From Leptobrachium leishanense (Eukaryota > Chordata > Amphibia > Anura > Megophryidae), in NCBI GenBank assembly GCA_009667805.1, contig CM019067.1, forward strand, positions 62,292,637 through 62,356,636: a stretch of 64,000 bases of DNA, written 5' to 3'. A program made the translations under genes and the position numbers. Under the pieces are notes generated by a model. It did not search any database. It was not told the origin of the DNA and worked only from the letters and a program-made list of their open reading frames with translations. Positions within the stretch are counted from its first letter, which is position 1, and every line of letters starts with the position of its first letter. Below are positions 23,674-33,473 of the stretch, in pieces.

Positions 23674-24409
23674 GGGCCCTATTACATTCTTCGCACAAAC
23701 GACAGCGCGTGCGCAAAAATGCATTAACGCGAGGGGCAATACCCTTTGCACAGAACGTCGTATTACAATGTCAGCGCAACAAATGCGCGCATACATCTAC
23801 CACAGGTGAACCTGTGCGAACGCTGCGCGAGCTTACTGTACGTCGCGCGCCCTATACTTAACATTGTGAGCGCAAATGCGTTTGTGCGCTGGTACGCGGA
23901 TGGTATTACAATCTATGCTCAGTTTGTAACGCACAGCATTTGCGCGCATAATTTTAGCAACTCCTAAAAGCTGGTGTTAATGGCAAATCTGAACAACCTG
24001 GCCGAACCCAAATACACCAGCACAAAAAAAAATACGCAACAAAGTATAGTTACACATTCTACACATACCAAACCAATAAATTTGAGAAGCTGTGTGTTTT
24101 TTTTATTGATGCAGCATATATGCGCAGATTGACTTTGACAGGCGCAAAAATTTAATGTGAGACAATTGTGGTTCTTAATTCTGATTGGCTAAATCGCGTG
24201 AAAAAACCAGACCGCACACTGATTTCTGTGCGCAACGTTGCTGCGCGAACGTTTTTGAGCATCCATTTTACGTGTGTTATTTTTTACGGATGAAAAAATG
24301 CGCGAGGATTGTAATACCAGCGTTGATTTAAGCGCATTAACGTTTAACGCTTCGCACAAAAATTCACGCGTTGCGCGTGCGTTTTTGCGTGAAGAATGTA
24401 ATAGGGCCC
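23674..24409. mobile_element. CpG-rich Harbinger-like MITE, copy 3, with TAA duplication
   Basis: 736 bp with ends GGGCCCTATTACATTCTTCGC and the complement GAAGAATGTAATAGGGCCC. TAA flanks both ends (23671-23673 and 24410-24412), the typical PIF/Harbinger target. It matches 12410-13124 throughout, including TTTGTGCGCTGGTACGCGG. It has no transposase. Confidence 0.87.
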
Positions 24410-24412
24410 TAA

Positions 24413-25567
24413 GTGTGGGAACTCACTAATAATTTGTTCCCCATTTACCAATTATCATCACGGACTCAACACAAACACACACTCAAATCTGATATATTGT
24501 TGAAGCGACCGCTGACTGCATTTGAGCGACTGTTTGTCCACCCCGATCCCCTGTTTTACGGTATCTCCGTGATCTACTCCATGCTCCAGAACTCCTAAGA
24601 CGTAGAACCACTACCAATCAAGGGCAAATGGGAATTGATGTTAGACCTGACACTGCAGTGAAAAGGATTTGCGACCTCACTCACCAGCACCATCAATGCT
24701 CCGTCTCCATTAATGCTCAGGAGACAGCATATGAAGTCCTTACACTGTGGTATCGCAACCCTTCAACCTTATCCAGATTTTATTCTTGAACCCAGGACAT
24801 ACTTGAAAACGAGAGAAATCTCAATGTATCCTTCCTGGTAAAATCCTTTATAAATAAATAAATACTCACTGAGCCCACCAAATTGTTGGCGTTGTAACCA
24901 AGGCCTGGGAAACATGCTACACATGGGGTGGGAATGTCCCCTGATTTTCCCTTTTAGTCCAGAATCCACGCTTTTGCAATTGTGTTTTCAGAACCCCCAC
25001 CAGCCTATCACCCAACTACTCTATCTGGATCAGATAGCTACTGGTAACTCCCACAGCCTGGTTTACCTTGGACCTGTCACTGTTGTAATAGACCCCTCCA
25101 TGTTTTCTAACCTGGTGAAATGTGGAAGGGACTCTCCTCACTTCCTTGTTTTTGCTGCCTTTGATAAGATAGATGTTACTGGTGGTTACATTGCGTTATA
25201 TTACATTATCTTGTCACATTACCTTATTTTACTTTATGTTCAGCAATATTATCCTGAACTATGTTAGAAGATGCGCACAATGTGCAGTGCCCTGCACCTG
25301 GGTTATGGCTTTGAATTTGAGGGGCCTTTAGGTGTCCAGGTTTTTAGTTTGATGTTTCATTAAAATATCTGTGAGTACTCGTTACCTTGTGTTGCTTTTA
25401 TGTCTTATATGCCTTTTGCTTTCTGTTTATGGACCTGCGGATCCAGCGATTGTATCTTCCAACGCTTGCCAATTGCCATATAAGTGGACCCGTGTGTCCT
25501 ACTCCCTTGCACGTCTGTTCTTGTGTAAAAACTTGTCATAAAACAATAAAAATTATATTTACAAAAA
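24413..25567 (+). pseudogene. L1/Tx1-type LINE, decayed 3' end of ORF2 and 3' UTR
   Basis: Translations in different frames give KGKWELMLDLTLQ (24625 region) and then GLGNMLHMGWECPLIFPFS (about 24900-24960). The latter matches the C-terminal GTLFHMWWLCPKVRTFW block of the LINE at 29329 (CX3CX7HX4C region). The frame is broken repeatedly. The 3' UTR ends AACAATAAAAATTATATTTAC followed by A7, a polyadenylated LINE tail. A SINE tail fragment interrupts it at 24789-24868. The start lies against the TAA of the neighbouring MITE. Confidence 0.65.
24789..24868 (+). mobile_element. SINE 3' tail fragment
   Basis: CCCAGGACATACTTGAAAAC, then AATGTATCCTTCCTGGTAAA and AATCCTTTATAAATAAATAAA. It matches the tail of the SINE at 21967-22110. 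Only about 80 bp remain. Confidence 0.7.
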
Positions 25568-25805
25568 AATCTGACATATACACTAAATTGAATTAGAAAA
25601 TGTGTATATATATACTATACAGTGTGGGCGCCTATTAATGGGTGATCAGTTAAAGTGCTAAGCGTGGTGCTACTAAATAGTCAAATGCTGCCTATAGCAT
25701 GGTAAAACACATAAAAAACAACCAAAATATGTGTCAAGACAAAGGTAAAAAACAGAAAACCATACGGCGCATCCAAATCAGTTAATGAATTAATAAGTAT
25801 TAATA

Positions 25806-26314
25806 TGGATATATAAAATCCATAAAAAATTAAAAATTCATAAAAAAAGTTGGAAAAAAGAAGAAAGTGCTAAATATCGTTAAAAATGTCTTTTAAAACA
25901 TCATTTAAAGTGCATAGAATAATGTCCAGGTCTAAAGTCAAATGTGCAGAAGAAAGTGCTCAAGTGTATAACAGTTCAATACTCAAAATAATGATGAAGG
26001 ATGATGTGCTGATCTTCTCTAAAGTGCTGGTGTCGAATCCTTTTATTCGTCAGTGTCCCTCAAAGAAAACATATCACAGAAAAATAATAGTGCAGACGGT
26101 CATGGCAGAATTAGTCAAATTATTGAAGTCGAAGTCTAGACCACTCACATTTGTGGGAGCCTGCAAGATCCCGGCTCAAGGAAGAACAGCCTGCGGCCAA
26201 ATATAGGGTGGCACTTCCCTTCTTTCTGTCCGTAGTAGATACTAGATAAAGAAAAAAGAATCGGGAGACGGCACTCCCATAGCATAACACTGTGTGTATA
26301 TAGAAATGTGAAAA
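25806..26314. repeat. Left arm of a large inverted repeat
   Basis: It pairs with 26640-27146 at close to complete identity, so identical 106-residue translations arise from opposite strands. Differences are confined to short A/T runs near the outer end, for example TTACATTTTTT against TTAATTTTTT. Confidence 0.93.
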
Positions 26315-26529
26315 GGAAGAGTAGATCACACTCACCGATTCTAGAGCCTCACAGTGTTAGGCTCAATGGATGTAGCCCTGGGCTCGCTTAAAGGTGGAAA
26401 CCCAAACCTCTTTATCTCGGCGGCAGTTGATCCATGTATCCAAGGAAAAAAGTCAGAGAAAGGTGGCGAATGTGGAATTGTAAATCAATATATTTATTAG
26501 TAACAAGTGATAAAATCTAGGACAAGGTC

Positions 26530-26573
26530 TACCGAGACGCGTTTCGGCTTAAAAAAGCCTTCCTCAGTCGGTA
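26530..26573 (-). ncRNA. Hammerhead-like self-cleaving ribozyme motif
   Basis: Minus strand, 44 nt: stem I strand TACCGA, core CTGAGGA, an A, stem II GGCTT..AAGCC, core GAAA, a minimal stem III CGCG, then the GTC cleavage triplet and stem I return TCGGTA. Stem I pairs perfectly over 6 bp. Known Penelope-like elements carry such minimal hammerheads with tiny stem III in their terminal repeats. One extra A between CTGAGGA and stem II departs from the textbook core, so activity is inferred, not certain. Cleavage is predicted after the C at plus-strand position 26536. Confidence 0.72.
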
Positions 26574-26639
26574 TAAAAACTTAGTAATGTCCATATTGAT
26601 TTTTATGGACATTACTAAGTTTTTATACCGACTGAGGAA

Positions 26640-27146
26640 TTTTCACATTTCTATATACACACAGTGTTATGCTATGGGAGTGCCGTCTCCCGATTCTTTT
26701 TTCTTTATCTAGTATCTACTACGGACAGAAAGAAGGGAAGTGCCACCCTATATTTGGCCGCAGGCTGTTCTTCCTTGAGCCGGGATCTTGCAGGCTCCCA
26801 CAAATGTGAGTGGTCTAGACTTCGACTTCAATAATTTGACTAATTCTGCCATGACCGTCTGCACTATTATTTTTCTGTGATATGTTTTCTTTGAGGGACA
26901 CTGACGAATAAAAGGATTCGACACCAGCACTTTAGAGAAGATCAGCACATCATCCTTCATCATTATTTTGAGTATTGAACTGTTATACACTTGAGCACTT
27001 TCTTCTGCACATTTGACTTTAGACCTGGACATTATTCTATGCACTTTAAATGATGTTTTAAAAGACATTTTTAACGATATTTAGCACTTTCTTCTTTTTT
27101 CCAACTTTTTTTATGAATTTTACATTTTTTATGGATTTTATATGTC
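26640..27146. repeat. Right arm of the large inverted repeat
   Basis: It mirrors 25806-26314. At its inner edge the sequence jumps from CTGAGGA, inside the hammerhead-like core, directly to ATTTTCACATTTC. The 246 bp present in the other arm (26315-26560) are absent. Confidence 0.93.
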
Positions 27147-27162
27147 CATATACACTAAATTG

Positions 27163-27397
27163 CCAAAAGTATTCGTTAAGCATAGGAAGCGCAAAGTACA
27201 GTAACCTTGCGCTGAAAAGTGCAAGATTTGAATCGTTAACGTGTTTTTTTAATCCGTTAGCGTTCGGATTGTAATATGGTGCGCCCGCGCAAGGGCAACC
27301 GGAGCTAAAGTTAACACTCACACAGGTGAGCGCTAACGTTAGCGTTATCATTGTAATATGTGTCATAGAACTGACATAGCGCTCCCACGTCAAACCC
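27163..27397. mobile_element. Fragment related to the Harbinger-like element at 45010
   Basis: AGCGCAAAGTACAGTAACCTTGCGC and TTTTTTTAATCCGTTAGCG match the complement of 45120-45215. The ends are lost. The first bases (GCCAAAAGTATTCG) instead resemble a Tc1-type terminal repeat, so this is a junction of old pieces. Confidence 0.5.
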
Positions 27398-27400
27398 TAA

Positions 27401-27836
27401 GGCTAGGGACAGATGAGCGCATTTTCTGCGGCCACCGTCAAAATGTACGTCGATGCGTGCGCACGCATTTTTTCACGGAATACGCTTAAGTGGTCAGACG
27501 ATGCGCAATTCTGGACGTATTTCATGACGATGGGGTGAAAAGAAGTCTAGGGAAATCCGGCTGTTTGAACGTTATGTTGGCCGCACACTAGCAGCGTCTG
27601 ACATCTCCTAATCACGCACACACGCTGCTATGCGGCCGCAGCGCACTCTGTACGTCAGTACCAGCGGTTTAACGTTCTCGAAAAAATGCGTTCATTTTCC
27701 ACTTGCGTTGCGCGGCCGGACTTTTGTGCGGCCGTACTTCGTATATTGGCTGTCATTGCCCGTCATCTGCTGCTAGTGCGGCCGTGATTATGTGCGCCAG
27801 AACGCGCGTTCGCACTGCCTCAGTCTGACCCTAGCC
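27401..27836. mobile_element. Harbinger-like MITE, GGCTAGGGNCAGA family, with TAA duplication
   Basis: 436 bp with ends GGCTAGGGACAGATGAGCGC and TCAGTCTGACCCTAGCC. TAA flanks both sides (27398-27400 and 27837-27839). The interior is CpG-rich. It is related to copies at 1148, 5026 and 58312 through the terminal GGC..CAGA pattern and GCGGCCGCAGCGCACTCTG. Confidence 0.8.
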
Positions 27837-27879
27837 TAAGACTTTTATTTTCCTGGCAAAAACCCCAAAAGACACAGAC

Positions 27880-28550
27880 ATTTGCGTGGTGTGGTTTTAA
27901 ATGTATTGTAGATTGCTTAGCTTTAATTTTAAATGTACTTTTATTACTGAATGTAAATGTGAACTTAGAGATGTGTTTTGAAGGTGCAGACCTTTCTTTT
28001 GTGTAGAACGTAAACAAGTTTGAGTAATGTGTAGTTATGCAAGATTGCTTTTCTCTGTGTCTGTTATCTGGTTAAGGAGTCATGAGTCTGGGACAGTGTT
28101 TGACTGCAAAAGTAATCTGATCTATTGTAACAACAGATTATGTAAAAGATGTGTGATATGAAGGCTAAGGAATGTTTACTGTAAATATGTAACTGACATA
28201 ATGTAATTAAAGTTTTAGTAGGTCAATGTTCGTCTGTTGGTATGTAAATGATCACTGTTGGACCTGGGCATAAATAGTGGCGTTTTTCAATAAAAGTCTC
28301 AGAATCCTGTTTGAACATACAACTTCTCTGATGTCTCATTCAGGGTACCCACGATCACCCCCCAGAAGACACAGAGCGGCCTTCTGGAAATTCAAAGAGG
28401 CAGAGGATCAGACCAAGCAGGTCTGGAGCTACAGATCAGGCTGCTCAAGGCACTGAGTTCCGAGCAACTCAGCGGCAAGGCTGATCTTGGTAAGGGGGTG
28501 TCTGGAGCGCCAGGACATGCGGAAGGAGCGGGTTTCTGTCACAATATGGC
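27880..28550 (+). mobile_element. LTR-like segment followed by leader-like sequence (tentative)
   Basis: A CATAAATAGTGG box, then CAATAAAAGTCTC, then CTGATGTCTCATTC give the promoter, polyadenylation and R/U5-like order of a retroelement LTR. Downstream, GATCTTGGTAAGGGG could be a leader splice donor. There is no clear TG..CA pair, target duplication or coding region. It could equally be an unrelated old promoter-like repeat. Confidence 0.35.
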
Positions 28551-29317
28551 CCTGTATTTACTATAAAAGTGACCACAGAAAGTAAGTTGCAGTACAGATT
28601 TTGTCAGTTTTTTTCCATTCTTCTTTCTAATGAAACTGATTAGAGGAGCAGAAATGTGAGCGAAAGTAGTAAATCTAAACGTGCGGAATCATTTTTTTGA
28701 AAGCATGACAGCGTTACTCTCTAGAAATGAGTTTTCATTCGAAACAATATCTGGGATTGTTTTCAAACCTCTACAAAAACAGCAAAATCAATCAATGTTA
28801 TTTCAGTTCTGGCAATTCTTCCTCGTCTTCCACTTCATCCCTTTCACATATTTTAACATAGACAGGGACTGATTTTCCTTGTCATTATCTCTAATTAAAC
28901 ATCTAATTCTAGACCTTTATTAAAGTTGGAACTCATTTCAGGTGCTTCTGTGAAAATTAAATAGTGGCATAATAAATCAGAGATCGTAATTACTTCCAAT
29001 TCATCAAATAAAAGAAAGAAAGAACACACTGCGTTCTAAGGCTAAACAGTAACTCTTCTATTTTTGGTCTAATTATAGTATTTCTATGTTTAACGAAATC
29101 ACATCAAAATAATATGTGAACAGAAAGTGCAAATGGTTACAACTTTTCGCTAGGTAATCTATAGAAGATAAATTGTGAGCCAATTAATTTTTCATGAAAT
29201 ATGTTTATAATATAATATGCAAAAGAATAATGTAAAAAAATAGTAAATGAAAAAAATGAAATATCAATTTGAATGTTCTTTTGTTTAAGCCACACTGCAG
29301 TAACTTTTGTTTATATT
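28551..29317. other. Single-copy-looking block before the L1 insertion
   Basis: No repeat recognised. Homeodomain-like words (CATCTAATTCTAG, TCTAATTAAACATC, GTAATTACTTCC) are frequent. It is a candidate conserved non-coding block by appearance only. Confidence 0.28.
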
Positions 29318-29464
29318 AAAGATATGGTGGAGGGGCGGAGCTAGCGCCCAACCAAGATGGCCGCGTGATCCCGAGGCTCCTGCACACCGAGCACCAAGAC
29401 CTTTGTTTCTGAGCACCCCTGAGCCGTTTTTTCTTCACCTCGAGTCTCCTATAGCTCCAGCAAC

Positions 29465-30448
29465 ATGCCAGCCTCAAAACCGCTACAGAAAACGCGGCCG
29501 CAGGACCCATCCGTAGCCCATCATTTCGTCCCGGCCAAACGACAGGCCGAAGCCTCCCAAGATGGCGGCCACTGTGAGATGCTGTACCCGGAGGAAGAGT
29601 TACCCACTTCAGCTGACTTAGCGGTTCCGGCCTCCAGGGGAGATGTGGAGCGCCTCTTTACCAAGATGTCCCAGATGCAGACCTTTCTGGCGGGTGAGGT
29701 GGCGAAATTGGGGACAGAACTGCGGGGGGAAATTGATTCGCTGGGAGCACTCACGGCTGAACTAGAGGACCAGGCCGCAGAGATAACGCAGGCCCATAAC
29801 GAGTTGGCAGAGGGCACCGGGGACCTAGCCAAAAGAGTCTCCTTTTTGGAGTCCAAGATGGAGGACTTGTCCAATCGTTCCAGAAGGAATAATATACAGT
29901 TGAGAGGTCTCCCGGAATCTGTGTCACCTAAAGATCTCAATGGGACGGTGCAGGGTATACTGCGTCGTCTTGCGCCGGACATAACGGAGGCCTATCTGTT
30001 AATGGATCGGATTCACAGGGCCCAAAGACCCCCGAATCTTTCGTCTCTTATCCCGTGGGACGTGATATTCCGCATGCATTATTTCACGGCGAAACATCAG
30101 ATCCTTCAAGCCGCATGCACCATCCAATTGGATTTTGAGGATAAACCTCTACAGCTGTTCCAGGATTTAGATCCCACGACCCTACGCCGACGCAGGGCTT
30201 GGCGCCCCATTACAGAACACCTGTCTGCTCACGACATCCTCTACACGTGGGGATTTCCCTTTCGCCTGCAGGTGTCGGTGGCAGGCCGACAGGTGGCCCT
30301 CACCCCCTCCTCAGATCTTGCCGCCTTCTGGGCCGCAGTGAAGTGCCCACCTCTGGAGGATTTCGTCACCCCCGTGCTCCCGCCTTCTTCCTTCCCTCAT
30401 CTACAGCAGCGCTGGATTCGAGTTGGTACCACGAGCGGGGAGGGCTGA
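29465..30448 (+). CDS. L1-type ORF1 protein (nucleic acid chaperone), 327 aa, open
   Basis: ORF1p coats LINE RNA as a coiled-coil trimer and acts as a nucleic acid chaperone in the cytoplasmic particle. Here residues about 60-138 form the predicted coiled coil, with heptad-like leucines (VERLFTKMSQMQTFL to FLESKMEDL). Residues 139-151 (SRRNNIQLRGLPE) open the RRM-like domain. DRIHRA (181-186) and LFQDLDPTTLRRRRAW (231-246), then YTWGFPF, are the C-terminal domain hallmarks. The start is the ATG at 29465, about 136 bp after the element 5' end. The frame is intact over a normal length, unlike every other element frame here, which suggests a fairly young insertion. Expression cannot be judged. 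Confidence 0.92.
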   Translation: MPASKPLQKTRPQDPSVAHHFVPAKRQAEASQDGGHCEMLYPEEELPTSADLAVPASRGDVERLFTKMSQMQTFLAGEVAKLGTELRGEIDSLGALTAELEDQAAEITQAHNELAEGTGDLAKRVSFLESKMEDLSNRSRRNNIQLRGLPESVSPKDLNGTVQGILRRLAPDITEAYLLMDRIHRAQRPPNLSSLIPWDVIFRMHYFTAKHQILQAACTIQLDFEDKPLQLFQDLDPTTLRRRRAWRPITEHLSAHDILYTWGFPFRLQVSVAGRQVALTPSSDLAAFWAAVKCPPLEDFVTPVLPPSSFPHLQQRWIRVGTTSGEG

Positions 30449-31149
30449 TGATTTTGGGGCCTGGAGGCCCGTTTTTTCTTCTCCTCTCTCACTAATTTTC
30501 CCTCATTGGAGGGTTATCTCTCAGGAGACCTGATGGTGGTGGACCACCATGTGAACCATACGGGAGGTCTGAGTGCTGTTGCTCTCCGATTTTTTTCTTT
30601 TTCTTTTGCTTTAATTGCCCTTGGCTCAGGGCCATTTAACGATGTCAATGATGTTTATACTGTATGTTATTAGATCTAAAGCTTCCGGTATGCCTAATTG
30701 AGTTTTTACTGTCTCGCAGGGGCTCCCTGGGGGAGGTTCGCCCCGACGGTTCTATTCGGGACAGGTCGGGGGACCCTCCCTCCAGGAATTCCCCCCCATC
30801 GGTTATAATGTCATATCCAGGTATTGCTCGTGTTTCTCAACTTGGGTCGGGTGTGGAGGTGTGGGTGGTTGGGGTTCGGGGAGTTTTGGTCTCCCTTGTC
30901 CTCCCCTCCAAGGTCGGCCTGGCACTCCATAAGTCCAGGCGCTTTTTGTGTTATGTCGTGTTTCTGTTTTATGTTGTCGGTGGTTCTTTGTTTCTCGGGC
31001 GTGCCACCCGCTCCTATGCTTTTCTCTTATCTTTTCTGTCTTACTTCACCTCTCTTTCTCCACCTCCTCTCTTGCCCCTGACTCCAGTTTCCCTCTCCTG
31101 CCCTCAGACAGGGATAGGGGGGGCATCTTTGGTGCCCTACTCCCTTTTC
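30449..31149 (+). other. LINE inter-ORF region and 5' edge of deletion
   Basis: Rich in pyrimidines and GGGG words, with no endonuclease motif (no GDFN or SDH block) in any frame. I cannot tell how much is native inter-ORF spacer and how much is rearranged. It contains TTTTTACTGTCTCGCAG at about 30703-30719, which resembles a splice acceptor. Confidence 0.45.
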
Positions 31150-32375
31150 ACCTCCCCCTTGTTGACTCTGTATGGGGGATAGGGGCCTAAAGAACGAGGG
31201 GGTTTGGGCCTTCCACACTACACTTGTATAAATATTTTCAAGCGGCTCAGGTTGCACAGTTTGTGATGTTTCATCTGCCCCAACACTCCCAACGTTGGGT
31301 CGATTTGGAATCCAACCTATTTGCACCAGACCTCCCGCAATTTTATTTTTGGCTACCCAAAGAGTTCCGCCCGTTATTGAGGTCCACTTGTACAGCGACT
31401 CTGACCTCATTGAGGGTATGGGACTCCGTCCGGGACAAATTCCATCTCTGCTCTTGTTACTCACCTCTAATGCCATATCTACGCAACAGAGCTTTTACTC
31501 CGGGATTGTCCCCCTCCGCTTTTGCAGCTTTTGAAAATATCGACCTGCAGAGGGCAAAGCATTTCAGATCTTCAGGAGATGACTGGCTCTCTTTCTCGGA
31601 CCTACAATCGAAGGGAGACCTTCGGAACTTTGACCATTTCAGATTTTTACAGATCCGGGACTTTCTATCTCAACATAACATTTCACAGGCAGCGAGACGG
31701 AAACTTACGTTTTTTGAATTCATGTGTGATTCCGGAAGGGCTCCGAAAGCTCTGATTTCCACTTTATATAACCACTTTTCATGCAAGGATGTCTCCTGGC
31801 TGACCCCAGGATTCATTGCCCGTTGGGAGGCGGATATTGGGGAGGAGTTGGAGGGGGAGGAATGGCAAGATATGTGGGAAAATGTTGCAAAAGTGTCTAT
31901 ATGTGTTACGCTGAAAGAACAAGCATATAAAACGATGTACCGATGGTATACTACCCCGGTCTTGCTGTCGCATCTGCAACCGGGTACCCCTGATGTTTGT
32001 TGGAGGGGCTGTGGGGCTCGGGGTACCTTGTTTCACATGTGGTGGCTTTGCCCGAAGGTGCGTACTTTCTGGGACCAGATAGGGGACTTATTAGAGGAGG
32101 TGTTTCAACAGCCTTTCCCTCTTGATCCTTGGGCCTTCCTGCTCCATAGGTCTCCGGCATCCCTTCAGGGGCCGGATTGTAAACTCTTTCACAAGCTGGT
32201 GTTGGGTGCTAGGAGAGCTCTCGCTAAGCACTGGCGAGATGGGGATGTGCCTTCCGTTGAGGTGGCCTGGGCTTATATAGCCGAGGCGCACCACATGGAT
32301 AAACTGTCGGCGGTAATCCACAACTCGCTTCCCTCGTTTTACAAAACCTGGAGTCGATGGGAGGAAACCAATTAA
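31150..32375 (+). pseudogene. L1-type ORF2, C-terminal third only
   Basis: ORF2p normally carries an endonuclease, reverse transcriptase and C-terminal cysteine domain. Only the last part is present. PKERGGLGLP (about 31187-31216), the block that follows the reverse transcriptase core, is in one frame. A 1-nt loss near 31218 shifts to the long frame from 31224, which starts YKYFQAAQVAQF. That frame runs 383 codons to a stop at 32375. Its C-terminal motif has C259, C263, H271 and C276 (CWRGC..LFHMWWLC), the CX3CX7HX4C signature of L1 elements. YRWYTTPVLL precedes it. It cannot encode a functional retrotransposition enzyme. Confidence 0.9.
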
Positions 32376-32861
32376 AAATCGAGTAATACCTGAAGTGGGT
32401 TAGTTGAGTGAGGTTCCCCCTTTCTTTTTTCCTTTCCTTTTCTTTCCTTTTCTTTACCCTCTTTTGTCTTACGTGGTTTAATGTTTAGCCGGCTGTGGGG
32501 CATGCCAAGCGCTGGGCATATGGGCTTATCTGCTACATGTTATCCGAACTCGACTGTTATGTTTAGTTGTTTACACCTTGATTCTGACAGTTGAGCTAGG
32601 TCAAGCTTTACTCGGCTTGCCCTCCTTGCCCTGCGAGGCGATGTCACGGGTGGCTGTTTACCTGTTTTCTGTGCTTAAAGCTTTTCCACAATAAAGAATT
32701 ATAAAAAAAAGATATGGTAATGATATATTCAATTGTACAATAAAAATATTCTATCTTCAAAGATAATTCATCTCTTTCAAAGAATGACAATTTTGCAGTT
32801 TTAGTTCAATATTTAGCGCTTTTAGATTATTTTCTGCACTTTTAGATTATCCTTTCTCTAT

Positions 32862-33470
32862 CAGGGATATTCAAAGAGAATCGAAAAGTCACCGCACGTT
32901 CGGTGACTTTTCGTTCTCTTCAATTTGGCGATCCCATTTCGGCAACCCTGCGGTGTATTCAGCAAGCACCACATGGCCGCCGAATTGCAGGGAAAGGTCG
33001 CCGCAAACCCGCCGAAAACTCACCGCAAAACAAGGGCGAACGCACACCGAAACCCGTAAAAACATCTGGATTAACCCTGCCGGAAAAACCCGAGCAGGAG
33101 CCGATCACACGCATCGCAGCCGCCGGAAAAAGCCGACACAGCAGACGATCGCAGTGAATAAATTAAAAACAGTTTGCTTGAATGTTTGAAAAGTGAAACG
33201 CTGTTTGCAAAGAAACTACTGAGCGAAAATGTCTGAAATTTACATATAAGGTCCAAGGAATGATAGTAAAAAGGGCTGTTACAGAAATAATAAGTGAAGT
33301 TAAAAAAATAATTTAAAAAAAATCCCGAAAAATGCTTAAAGAAATCTATAAATAAGTGACTCTTTACTGTAGAATATTATAATCAACGGTTTATTAGATA
33401 TTGCATTAGAACGGGAATATTTTTAACATTGAAGCCTATGGGATTCGCCTGAATAAACCTGTCAAATTAA
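32862..33470. mobile_element. CAGGG-terminus element, type 1, reverse, truncated
   Basis: It starts CAGGGATATTCAAAGAGAATC and proceeds through the complement of the right half of 6240-7164 (ACTTTTCGTTCTCTTCAATT, CGGTGTATTCAGCA, the A/T-rich centre, CAACGGTTTATTAGATATT). It stops at GAATAAACCTGTC, where the Penelope-like element begins. The left terminus is lost. Confidence 0.8.
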
Positions 33471-33473
33471 ACC

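Larger units (their letters stand above)
25591..27146. mobile_element. Penelope-like insertion, inverted head-to-head, with 16-bp flanking duplication
   Basis: CATATACACTAAATTG occurs just before (25575-25590) and just after (27147-27162) the insertion, so it is probably the target duplication. Inside, two long arms mirror each other: 25806-26314 against 26640-27146, plus an inner 34-bp pair (26561-26594 against 26605-26638) with a 10-nt loop. The left arm carries a hammerhead-like motif on the minus strand. The right arm lacks the matching 246 bp. The Penelope assignment rests on this motif and its likeness to the terminal region of the GIY-YIG element at 33474-35507. No coding frame of the element is present; identical 106-codon frames in both arms are unlikely to be genes. 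Confidence 0.68.
29329..32707 (+). mobile_element. L1/Tx1-type LINE with complete ends, internal deletion and 11-bp target duplication
   Basis: The 5' end GGAGGGGCGGAGCTAGCG and following AAGATGGCCGCG are typical of an L1 5' UTR. The 3' end is AATAAAGAATTATAAAAAAAA. The 11-bp sequence AAAGATATGGT precedes it (29318-29328) and follows it (32708-32718), overlapping the poly-A. ORF1 is open. ORF2 retains only its C-terminal third, and the endonuclease and reverse transcriptase domains are missing. At about 3.4 kb it is little more than half of a full element. Confidence 0.93.

Noticed and set aside
25886..27068. Two identical 106-residue proteins on opposite strands
   Set aside because: They are mirror images produced by the inverted-repeat arms. 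The composition and lack of any domain give no reason to think they are coding.
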